Assembly: GCF_039595395.1 (NCBI RefSeq)
Contig: NZ_JBCNLP010000006.1
Location: 1,865,001 to 1,929,000, forward strand
Direction: 5' to 3'
Source: Novosphingobium sp.
GTDB lineage: Bacteria > Pseudomonadota > Alphaproteobacteria > Sphingomonadales > Sphingomonadaceae
DNA length: 64,000 nucleotides
Positions 8,194 to 16,900 of the stretch are shown here, piece by piece (the stretch's first letter is position 1; each line of letters begins with the position of its first letter). A model generated the notes under the pieces. It saw only the letters and a list, made by a program, of their open reading frames with translations. It did no database searches and had not been told where the DNA came from. The position numbers were made by a program, and so were the translations under genes.

Positions 8194-9582
8194 CTATTTT
8201 TCACGGGCGGCTTCGGATCGCAGCGACGTCAGAGGACTGACCAGATAGCTGATGATCGAGCGCGTGCCGATGCGGATGTCGCTGGTGGTGCTCAGCCCAG
8301 GCGACACGGCGCGCGGCCCATCCTCCGTCTCAATGGTGCCCTTCAGCAGGGCGATCCGTGCCAGATAATAGGGCCCAGCCTTGTCCTGGATTGCATCGCG
8401 GCTAATCGAGACGATCCGTCCCGGCACGGTGCCATAGCGCGTGTAGGGGAAGGCTTCGAGCTTCACCGTCGCACCCTGCCCGGCATGGACGAAACCGGCA
8501 TCCTTGTTCAGCACCCGCGCCTCCACCACCATCGAGCCTTCGGGCACGATGATCATCAGCGGCTTCACCGGCTCGGCCACACCGCCCAGCGTGTGGAGCG
8601 CCAGTTGCTGAACCGTTCCATCCTCGGGCGCAACAAGGCGCTGAAGGCGGCTACGCCGGCGAGCCTTGGTCAGCTCTTCTCGGCGCTGGATCACCTCATT
8701 TTGCGCCTTAGCCAGATCCGTCAGTGCCTGCTGGCGCGCCTGCTCACGCGATTGAGCCAGCTCCTGCCCGAATTTCGCCGCTTCCGAGAGGCCTCGCGAC
8801 TGCTGCGCCACCGCGACATCACGGTCCCCCTGCTCGCCCCGTCGCTGGCGTTGCAGCTCCAGCAGGCGCAGTCCCGGCGCATAACCCTTGGCGGCCAGCC
8901 CATTCATCGCTTCCAGCTCGCGGTCCAGCACCGGCGTGGTTTCCTGAAACTTGCGGATCTGCTCCCCGGCGGAGCGCGCATCGGCCAGCGCCGACTGGCG
9001 GGCCGCCGCCATGCCCGCCACCGCCGCATTGGCATTGGCCACCTGCGCGGAGATCAGGCGGCGCTGGGTCTCGGCCACCTCGGGCGGCGTACCATCAGGC
9101 GGGGTGAAATGCAGGCCCTTGCCCGCCAGCGCATCGGCGATCGCCAGATTGCGCGCGGCGGTCAGTTCGGCATCGAGCAGCGCTTTTTCCGCCTGTTCCT
9201 GATCTGCAGTGGAGACGGTCGGGTCCAGATCGACCAGTGGCTGGCCGCGCTTCACCATATCGCCATCATGCACATAGATGCGCCGTACGATGCCGGTGTT
9301 GGCCGCCTGCACCAGCTTCACCGCATCCATCGGCACGATGCGCCCCTGCGCCGTAGCAACAATGTCGATCCGCCCCAGCATCAACCAGAGCACCGTGGCC
9401 GCAAACCCCATAAGCAGCGCCCAGGCCGTGATCCGGCCGGTGGGGGAGACAGGCTTTTCGATCACCTCCAGCGCAGCGGGTAGGAAATCGGCCTCGCGGC
9501 TGCGCAGGCGGTCGACGGTGCGCAACTTCTCTTGGTTCATCGCCTCTTGGGCCAGGCGCCAGTAATGGGCCAGCGCGCTCAT
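8194..9582 (-). CDS. Type I secretion periplasmic adaptor (HlyD family)
   Basis: The protein has 462 residues. A short cytosolic N-terminus is followed by one membrane anchor (about residues 53-72), a biotinyl-lipoyl-like segment (GIVRRIYVHDGDMVKRGQPLVDLDPT), a long coiled-coil hairpin rich in Q, A, E and R (about 110-310), and a second lipoyl half with APEDGTVQQL. The beta-barrel domain closes the chain. It bridges the inner-membrane ABC exporter and the TolC channel. Its ATG overlaps the stop of the ABC gene by four bases (ATGA). It is the last gene of the exporter operon starting at 18282. Confidence 0.93.
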   Translation of the reverse strand: MSALAHYWRLAQEAMNQEKLRTVDRLRSREADFLPAALEVIEKPVSPTGRITAWALLMGFAATVLWLMLGRIDIVATAQGRIVPMDAVKLVQAANTGIVRRIYVHDGDMVKRGQPLVDLDPTVSTADQEQAEKALLDAELTAARNLAIADALAGKGLHFTPPDGTPPEVAETQRRLISAQVANANAAVAGMAAARQSALADARSAGEQIRKFQETTPVLDRELEAMNGLAAKGYAPGLRLLELQRQRRGEQGDRDVAVAQQSRGLSEAAKFGQELAQSREQARQQALTDLAKAQNEVIQRREELTKARRRSRLQRLVAPEDGTVQQLALHTLGGVAEPVKPLMIIVPEGSMVVEARVLNKDAGFVHAGQGATVKLEAFPYTRYGTVPGRIVSISRDAIQDKAGPYYLARIALLKGTIETEDGPRAVSPGLSTTSDIRIGTRSIISYLVSPLTSLRSEAAREK

Positions 9583-11720
9583 GCCGCCACCCCCTGGCTG
9601 ACGCCCATCTGGCGGCGGTGAAGATCAGCATAGCGGCCATCGAGCGCGATCAACTGATCATGGCTGCCGGTTTCCACGATTTTGCCCCGTTCCAGTGTGA
9701 TGATCCTGTCGCATTGGCGGATGGCCGAAAGACGATGCGCAATGATCAGCACTGTGCGCCCCTTGGCCATGGCCTTGAGATTGTTCTGGATGATTTCCTC
9801 GCTTTCGGCGTCCAGCGCGGAAGTCGCCTCGTCGAAGATCAGGATGCGCGGTTGGGTTACCAGCGCGCGTGCAATAGCCAGACGCTGGCGCTGCCCGCCC
9901 GAAAGGTTGGTGCCGCGCTCCTCAATGATCGTGTCATAGCCCTGCGACAGCCGCAGAATGAACTCATGTGCTCCGGCCAGTTCCGCAGCGGCCACCACCT
10001 GCTCCAGCGGCATGGCGGGATTGGCCAGCGCGATATTGTCGCGCACTGATCGGTTGAACAGCAGGTTTTCCTGAAGCACCACGCCAATCTGGCGACGCAG
10101 CCATGCCGGGTCGATCTGGCCCACATCCACTCCATCGATCATCAGCCGCCCGGCATCGGGCACATAGAGTCGCTGCAACAGCTTGGTCAGCGTGGACTTG
10201 CCCGAGCCCGAGGAGCCGACGATGCCCAGCGTCGATCCGGCCTTGATGTCCAGATCGATGTCTTCCACCGTCCATGGCCCGTCGATGCCATAACGGAAGC
10301 GGACACCCTCGAAACGGATGGCGCCCTTGAGCGCTGGCAGAGCGGTGCGGCTGCCCGATCCCGGCTCAGTGGGCTGGTTCAGCACATCGCCGAGCCGCTG
10401 GATCGAGATACGCACCTGCTGGAAATCCTGCCACAATTGCGCGGTGCGGATCACCGGGCCGGACACGCGCTGGGCGAACATGTTGCAAGCCATCAGACCG
10501 CCCACCGTCAGCGTGTGATGGATCACCGCTTCGGCCCCGAAATAGAGGATGGCGGCCATGTTCAGCTTGGAGATCAACTGAATCGCCTGGCTGCCGCTGT
10601 TGCTCAGATCGATCACGCGCTGGCTGGCCTGCGAATAGCCCGCCAGTTGGCGTTCCCAGCGATCCTGCCATTGCGGCTCCACGGCGGCAGCCTTCACCGT
10701 CTGGATGCCGCCTATGCTTTCGACCAGAAGCGCATTGTTTGCAGAACCACGCTCGAACTTCTCATTCACCCGTGCGCGCAGGGGTTTGGTCAGAAGCATT
10801 GCCACCGCGAAATAAGCCGGGATGGTGATGAGCGTGAGCAGGAACAGTTTGAAGGAGTAGATCCACATCACGCCCAGAAAGATCAGCGTGAAGACCGGAT
10901 CGACCAACACCGAGAGCGAGGCATTGGTGAGGAATTCGCGTATCGATTCAAGCTGGCGTACCCTCATCACGGTATCGCCCACCCGGCGTGTCTCGAAATA
11001 GCCGAGCGGCAGGCGCAAAAGGTGCCAGAACAGTTTGGCCCCCAGCTCCACATCGATCTTCTGGCTTGTTTCGGCATAAAGGCGTGTTCGCAGCCAACCA
11101 AAGATCGTCTCCCATATGGAGACGACCACGAAACCCACGGCCAGCACGGTCAGGGTGGACATCGTGTTGTTGACCAGCACCTTGTCGACCACATTCTGGA
11201 AAAACAGCGGAGCGGCCAACCCTAAGAGGTTAAGCGCCAACGTGATGAGCAGCACCTCACCAATCAGCACGCGATATTTGACGATCTGCGGCACGAACCA
11301 CGAAAAATCGAAGCGCTGCTGCGAGGCACCCACCGTCTCTCGAGTTGTGAGCATGATGAGATCGCCCGACCACACCATCTCCAACTGCGAACGGTTGAGC
11401 TTGGCAACATCGGCCCCTGGCCATTGCACCAAAACCTCGCTGTCGCCGGCGCGACCGATCAGAAACCAGCCTTCGGGACCATGCGCCAGCGCAGGCAGCG
11501 GCAGCGATGCCAGTTGCTCCCATGTGGCGGTGCGATGGCGGGCGCGCACCCCCTCCTGCGCCTTGGCCAGGCGCACCAGATCGACCGCGCTGGCTGGATT
11601 ATGGTGGCCCATTGCATGGCGCAGTTGCGCGGGGTCAGCAGCGATGCGGTGCATGGCAAGCAACACCGCCAGCAGGGTGGGGCCGCTTTCCATATGAGTG
11701 GGCGGGGTGATGTCGCTCAT
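9579..11720 (-). CDS. Type I secretion ABC exporter (HlyB/LapB type, C39-like domain without the catalytic cysteine)
   Basis: With the start at 11720 (MSDITPPTH) the protein has 713 residues; this ATG overlaps the TolC stop by four bases. Residues 1-125 form a peptidase-C39-like domain lacking the catalytic cysteine (SGPTLLAVLLAMH at the expected place), so it should dock the substrate and not cleave it. The transmembrane domain (about 155-430) is followed by the ATPase: Walker A GSSGSGKST, signature LSGGQRQRLAIAR, Walker B ILIFDEATSAL and the switch histidine in IAHRLS. It probably exports the GH81-like protein encoded at the head of the operon. Confidence 0.94.
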   Translation of the reverse strand: MSDITPPTHMESGPTLLAVLLAMHRIAADPAQLRHAMGHHNPASAVDLVRLAKAQEGVRARHRTATWEQLASLPLPALAHGPEGWFLIGRAGDSEVLVQWPGADVAKLNRSQLEMVWSGDLIMLTTRETVGASQQRFDFSWFVPQIVKYRVLIGEVLLITLALNLLGLAAPLFFQNVVDKVLVNNTMSTLTVLAVGFVVVSIWETIFGWLRTRLYAETSQKIDVELGAKLFWHLLRLPLGYFETRRVGDTVMRVRQLESIREFLTNASLSVLVDPVFTLIFLGVMWIYSFKLFLLTLITIPAYFAVAMLLTKPLRARVNEKFERGSANNALLVESIGGIQTVKAAAVEPQWQDRWERQLAGYSQASQRVIDLSNSGSQAIQLISKLNMAAILYFGAEAVIHHTLTVGGLMACNMFAQRVSGPVIRTAQLWQDFQQVRISIQRLGDVLNQPTEPGSGSRTALPALKGAIRFEGVRFRYGIDGPWTVEDIDLDIKAGSTLGIVGSSGSGKSTLTKLLQRLYVPDAGRLMIDGVDVGQIDPAWLRRQIGVVLQENLLFNRSVRDNIALANPAMPLEQVVAAAELAGAHEFILRLSQGYDTIIEERGTNLSGGQRQRLAIARALVTQPRILIFDEATSALDAESEEIIQNNLKAMAKGRTVLIIAHRLSAIRQCDRIITLERGKIVETGSHDQLIALDGRYADLHRRQMGVSQGVAA

Positions 11721-13285
11721 GGCAAATCTCGGCTGAGAACCCGACCGGCAGTGGCCGGCCTTGGTGTGAGGGGCATGGATCGGGCAAGCGGGGGATGATC
11801 GGGCGGCGATGTGGTCGGCGCCAGGATGCCAGGATTGTCGGCTAGAGGAGGCAGAATGATCGGCGGGGTGTCGTGACCGCGCAGCTTGGTCGCATCCATT
11901 GCCTGTACCGCAGCATCCCATGGCATTGCATCGACGCGCTGGACATGGCGCAGATGGGACGCGGGATCATAGGGCTCCACGCCGCTGACCAGCGTTTCAA
12001 CATCCAGATCCCCCGCGCGGCGCAGCAGCGTTGCCCCGGCGATATAGCGATCGCGCCTCGCGCCGATCACCGACAGTTCGGCATCGCGCAGCGATTGCTG
12101 AGCATAGAGCACATCGAAGGTGGAGCGCAGGCCGACACGATATTCCGAGAGCATACCGTCAAGCTGGATGCGGGCGGCGGCGCGGCGGGCCTCAATCAGG
12201 TCCAGCGCGCGCTGGGCGGTGGCCAGCGCATTCCACGCATTGCGCACGTCACGCATGAGATTACGCCGTGACGCCTCGATCTGGAGCCGGTCCTGCGCAT
12301 TCTTGTCCTGCGCCTGACGGATCTGCGAGGCGATGCGGCCACCGGCGCTCAGCGGCATGGAGAGGACCACGCTGCCGCTGACATCGCGGTTCTGGTCACG
12401 CAGGCGATAGGGCCAGACATCGCCGCTCAGGCCTGCCCCGCCCCGCAGCGAAACAGTGGGCCCACCCTGCGAACGCATGGCATCGATGTTCGCGCGAGAA
12501 GACCTTTCGGTAAACAGCGCACGGGCGAGATCGGGGCTGTTGGTCTCCGCCTCGGCAAAGGCCTCGTTCGCACTGCGAGGCAGGCGCGGCAGCGGAGGCT
12601 CGGGGGCCAGATCGCCCGCCTCGCTGCCGACCAGATCGGCATAATCGGCACGCACGCCTTCCAGCTGCTGCTCGGTGGCCACGGCCTGCTCGCGCTCCTG
12701 ATTGAGCTGATTGCGCGCCTGCGACACGTCGGTCAGCGTCAGTTCGCCGGCCTCGCGCCTTGCGGCGATCTCGGCCTCGATCTTTTCAAGCTGGCCAACG
12801 CTGCCACGCCACACTGCCAGTTGCGCGTCGTAACGTCGCACATCAGCATAGGCGGTAATGACAGCCAGCAGCAGATCGCCCTCCACCCCGCGCAGCGAGG
12901 CGCGGGCAGCACTCACCCCCGCCTCGGCGGCATGGCGGTCCGCCGTGGCCTTGCCCGAAGTGTAGAGCGGTTGAACCAGCGAGACCTGGATCTGGTTGCT
13001 GTTGCTGTCCGTCACCGAGGGAGAAAAGGGACTGCGCGAGGATTGACCAGTGACAGCGTGGTCGTAACCGGCAGTCGCCTGAAGCTGGGTGGTGGGGCGC
13101 AGTTCTGCGCGGGCCTGCGCCACGCCCTCATCGGCCTGACGCACGTCATAGCGGCTGGCCCCCAATGTGGGATTGGTACGGTAGGCCTCGATGATCGCCT
13201 CGGCGAGGGTCTGTGCATGCAAGGGCCTGGCCGCAACGGCTAGCAGCGCCGCACCGGCCACCATGATCGAACGCTGGCGGATCAT
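11717..13285 (-). CDS. TolC-family outer-membrane channel of the type I system
   Basis: The protein has 522 residues. A signal peptide ends near AARPLHAQ, after which LAEAIIEAYRTNPTLGASRYDVRQADEG is the typical TolC beginning. The two structural repeats and long helices (for example EKIEAEIAARREAGELTLTDV) fit an outer-membrane efflux channel, with a longer, proline-rich C-terminal tail (about 465-522). The start overlaps the upstream gene stop by four bases and the stop overlaps the ABC gene start. It completes the three-part exporter. Confidence 0.92.
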   Translation of the reverse strand: MIRQRSIMVAGAALLAVAARPLHAQTLAEAIIEAYRTNPTLGASRYDVRQADEGVAQARAELRPTTQLQATAGYDHAVTGQSSRSPFSPSVTDSNSNQIQVSLVQPLYTSGKATADRHAAEAGVSAARASLRGVEGDLLLAVITAYADVRRYDAQLAVWRGSVGQLEKIEAEIAARREAGELTLTDVSQARNQLNQEREQAVATEQQLEGVRADYADLVGSEAGDLAPEPPLPRLPRSANEAFAEAETNSPDLARALFTERSSRANIDAMRSQGGPTVSLRGGAGLSGDVWPYRLRDQNRDVSGSVVLSMPLSAGGRIASQIRQAQDKNAQDRLQIEASRRNLMRDVRNAWNALATAQRALDLIEARRAAARIQLDGMLSEYRVGLRSTFDVLYAQQSLRDAELSVIGARRDRYIAGATLLRRAGDLDVETLVSGVEPYDPASHLRHVQRVDAMPWDAAVQAMDATKLRGHDTPPIILPPLADNPGILAPTTSPPDHPPLARSMPLTPRPATAGRVLSRDLP

Positions 13286-13803
13286 AGCTTGAAGCCATCA
13301 TCCCGGCATCCGAGGTGCGGGGCTGCCTCTCGCAGCGCCGCGAAACCTCCGACCTGATAGTGCCGGGTCTTGCGGCCCATATGTATCGCCACCTCGCGCG
13401 CGTGCCCCGCAAGCTCGATCGGCAACCACACGATACCCCCGTGCGGGTCATCAATACCGCCCGTCTCCATGCTCACCCCCGCTGCAACAAGGCCCGGATA
13501 GAGATCCTGCCAACGCGCCGGAGCAGCCGCGTCGATGCGATACCATGCGCCTGCAAGGTCGGCGTGGATGCCGGTGGCAAAGCCAAGGGCGCCGCGCTGA
13601 TAGCGCATGTTTTTGCCCGTCAAGCGGCACGACGTGATGCCGGTGAAATTGTCCCGCCGGATGGTCAGTTTCCAGCCACCCTCTGCGTAACGCTGCCGAG
13701 TCGCGGCATGCTGACTGGGGGCAGAATTCAGTTTCTTTTCAGGCGAGGCAGAAGGCACCGCCAGCGACGAGAGCGCGAGCAGGGCAGCAAAGGCTGGCAG
13801 CAT
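13282..13803 (-). CDS. Small exported protein of unknown function in the type I operon
   Basis: The start at 13803 (MLPAFAALLALSSLAVPSAS) gives a 173-residue protein with a clear signal peptide; a frame extension to 13866 would run into a hairpin and add a charged N-terminus. Two cysteines (TSCRLTG and HLGCRDD) could form a disulphide in the periplasm. I do not recognise the family. It sits between the secreted enzyme and tolC, and overlaps tolC by four bases, so it is co-translated with the exporter. It may be a periplasmic helper or a protein that protects the cell, but neither idea has direct support. Confidence 0.75.
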   Translation of the reverse strand: MLPAFAALLALSSLAVPSASPEKKLNSAPSQHAATRQRYAEGGWKLTIRRDNFTGITSCRLTGKNMRYQRGALGFATGIHADLAGAWYRIDAAAPARWQDLYPGLVAAGVSMETGGIDDPHGGIVWLPIELAGHAREVAIHMGRKTRHYQVGGFAALREAAPHLGCRDDGFKL

Positions 13804-13831
13804 GGAAAGGGTCTCAAGTTCTGAAAAGCGA

Positions 13832-13865
13832 TGGAAGGCAGGCAACTTCCGTCGCCTGCCTTCCA
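13832..13865 (-). promoter_or_regulatory. 12-base perfect hairpin between the substrate gene and the exporter genes
   Basis: Arms 13832-13843 (TGGAAGGCAGGC) and 13854-13865 are perfectly complementary around a 10-base loop. On the minus strand it lies 46 bases after the GH81-like stop and 28 bases before the next ATG, followed by TCGCTTTTC, a poor U-tract. It could be a partial terminator or an RNA-stability hairpin that lowers exporter expression relative to the substrate. Confidence 0.65.
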
Positions 13866-13911
13866 CAAGGTCGGGCCATGATCGGTTCGGATCACGGCGC
13901 CAGTTATCGGA

Positions 13912-16900
13912 TCAACCCAACAGGTGGTTGTTCACGGCAGCCGCCATGTTTGTGGCCTTGTTGCCGATGATGCCATCACCGTTGAGATCGGTGGAGAAGA
14001 GCATCTCGGCTGCCGCGCTGTTCGACTTGTCGAAGGACTGTTCGCCGTACCAATGACCGTTACCGTCAAGGATCCAGGCATATTTCATGTCGGAAAAGGG
14101 ATCGGCATCGAGCACACGCGTGCGGCCCTCATCGTCGGTGGCCACCGCAACCAATGACCAGTCACCACGCTGGAGCTTCACATCGCCCCAGTCGGCGCCA
14201 TCACGGGTGATCTGGATCGGCGCGGCGCCCTGAACGGAGACAAAGGCTTTGCCTGTCTGATCATCGACATAAAGAGCGTCGCCGCCATTCTGGCTAACCA
14301 GCCTCTTCTGCGAGCCAGAGATGACACCGTCGCCGTTGAAGTCCTTGCCAAACTGCCCGTCGACCTGCGTCAGCGCGGTGCCACTGTAGACGTCCTCGCC
14401 CACCCAGTTACCCTGAGCGTCCAGGCGCCAGGCCCAGTGCTGGGTATCGGGGCCAAAGTTGTTGGGGTCACCATCCAGAACGCGCAGATTGCCCTCGCTG
14501 TCGCGCCCGATAGCCGAGAGCTGCGAACCACGATCCAGCTTCACCTTCTCGCCGCCGCGCATCACATTGATGGTCGTGCCATCCTCGAGCTTGGCCAGCG
14601 CATAGCCGTCAGCATCGACCAGCAGTTGCAGTCCCCCGTTCCTGGCCACAATCTGCGGCAACGCGGCCGGAACCACACCATCGTGATTGAGGTCGATCTG
14701 GAAGATCGCCTCAGCATCGGCGATGCCCGGCTGCGTGATGTCGTAAGCGGTCTCGCCTGTCCAGTTGCCCTTGGCATCCAGCTTCCAGGAATAGACGAGG
14801 TTCGAACCCGCCGGCACATCCAGCACATGCAAATTGCCATCTGCATCCTTGCCCACGGCAGAAATCGTCGATCCGCCGCGCGTCAGCAGGGTGGGCACAC
14901 CATCGCCGTTGCGGAAGATCTCGGTCATGCCATTGGCCCCGTCCTTCACATAGGCGCGGCCATTGCCATCATCGACGAAGAGCGACAGCGTACCATTCTG
15001 CTGCTTGAGCGTGAGCGTGCCGCCCACGACCACCCCGTCACCGTTGAAATCCTGATTGTACAGTGGTTCCAGCGTCGCCGCATTGGCATTGCTGTAAAGC
15101 GCCGCCCCATTGTCCTTCAGGCTATAATTGGTGTCGAGGATCTTGTCATAGAAGGGCTCCTTGCCATTGGCGCCGCCCGCCAGCAGCACATGAACCTGCC
15201 CCGACGCATCGCGGCCCACGGCCACCAGCCGGTCGCCATTGGCGCTTTGCAGCGCACGGCGGGTGCTGTCTCCATTGAGCATGGCGCGCGGTGCGGCCCC
15301 GCCCACCGAAAGCCATGCCGTGCCCGTGGTCGCCTCGACCGAAAGCACCATATCGCCATTGGTGGCCACCGTGGTCAGCGCATAGGCTGGCGGATCGGTG
15401 GGCAGGTCGAGCGGAATGCCGTCGGGGCGATAGGCGATGCTCGAGGCGAAATCGGTGATGTGGATCTGGCCGTCGGGGGTCAGCGTAGCCATGTCATTGA
15501 CGCCCACGCTCACCTTGGTCCCGTCCGAGAAGGTGACGGTCATGCCGGCGGTGGTGGAAGGGTTCCACGCCACATAGGTCTTGGCGCCGTTCTTCACATA
15601 GACCGCCGCATAAGGCGAATTGGCGCTGACATCCTTGGACAGCGTGCCCATCGCCGCCAGACTTTCGATGAAGGCCAGCGTGTCGGGGCGCGATTCCTCG
15701 CCGCCGCCACCCTGATAGGTGGTGTGGCTCAGATAATCGGCCAGCGCCTTGTCGGGATCGGCCATGGCCATATATTTGTCGATGCTGTTCCACCAAGCAT
15801 TGTCGGGGTTCGACAGGGTGGGATCCTGCATCTGCGCGGTCAGTTCGGCCAGGTCCTCGCGGATCTCATCCGTGTAATAGCCCATGAAGAGCGAGCTTTG
15901 CGACAGGATGGGCGTCATGTTGATGCCCTGGACGTAAAGCGGATCTGTTCCGAAATAGGTAGCGTAGGAACCACCATCCGCACCCAGAATGCCGATGCGG
16001 GTGTGATCAAAGCCGTCGGGGAAGGCGATGTTATGCACGTCGAGGTAGTAGTCGGCGAAGGCCTGGCTCTCGGTGGTGTAGAGGTAGAGGCCAAGATTTT
16101 CCATGTCGGCCTGACCGGTTGCCGCGCCCCACCGCGCCACGGCGCCGTCGAAGTTCAACGATTCCGTTGCCGATTCCTGCGTGATGCCAAAGCCCGTGCC
16201 CGAGGCCCAATTGTGGCCCGCATAGGAATCAAAGCCGCGCAAATAACCGAAGGTCGGGTCGTTCCGGTCAGGGTTGTTGGCGTTCTTGATGATAAGGTTG
16301 ACCATTGCGCCGAAGTTGCTCTGCTTGGCCCATTCCGGGTCCAGCGTGGCGATGGTCGCCGCAGCATTGACGAAATAGCCGAGCTGAAGCGTCAGGTCGT
16401 TGCTCTTGTCATCCGCATCGTAGGAGCCGGGATAGCCGATGATGGCATGCCAGATCTTGTCATAGACGAATTCATACTTGTCGCCGTCCGAGGCGGTAAA
16501 CCACGTTTCCAGTTGCTGTTCGGCGGCCTTCAGGAAAGTATCCTTGGCCTGACCGTAACCGACCTGCTGCGCCAGCATGGCCAGATCGGTGTATTTCGCG
16601 ATCTGGCGCGAACCCCAATAGGTGTCGCCGCCCACGGGATCGTTTTTGGAGAGGAAGGTCTTCAGTTCATCATGGATCAGGCTCTGCAGCTCGGCCTTTT
16701 GCGCATCCGTGCCAAGGAAGGGCATCAGCGGCAGGATCGGCGGCATCTTCATGCTGGTCGAGAAGGAGGAGCCGTCATAAGCCTTCATATCGCCGCGCGC
16801 GGAGGCGAAGGAGAAGTCCAGCGTGGAGGCATCGCTGTTGGCATATTGGTGGTAATAGAGCGCCGTCAGCGGGTCACTCGACAGGCCCTTCTCATCCGAC

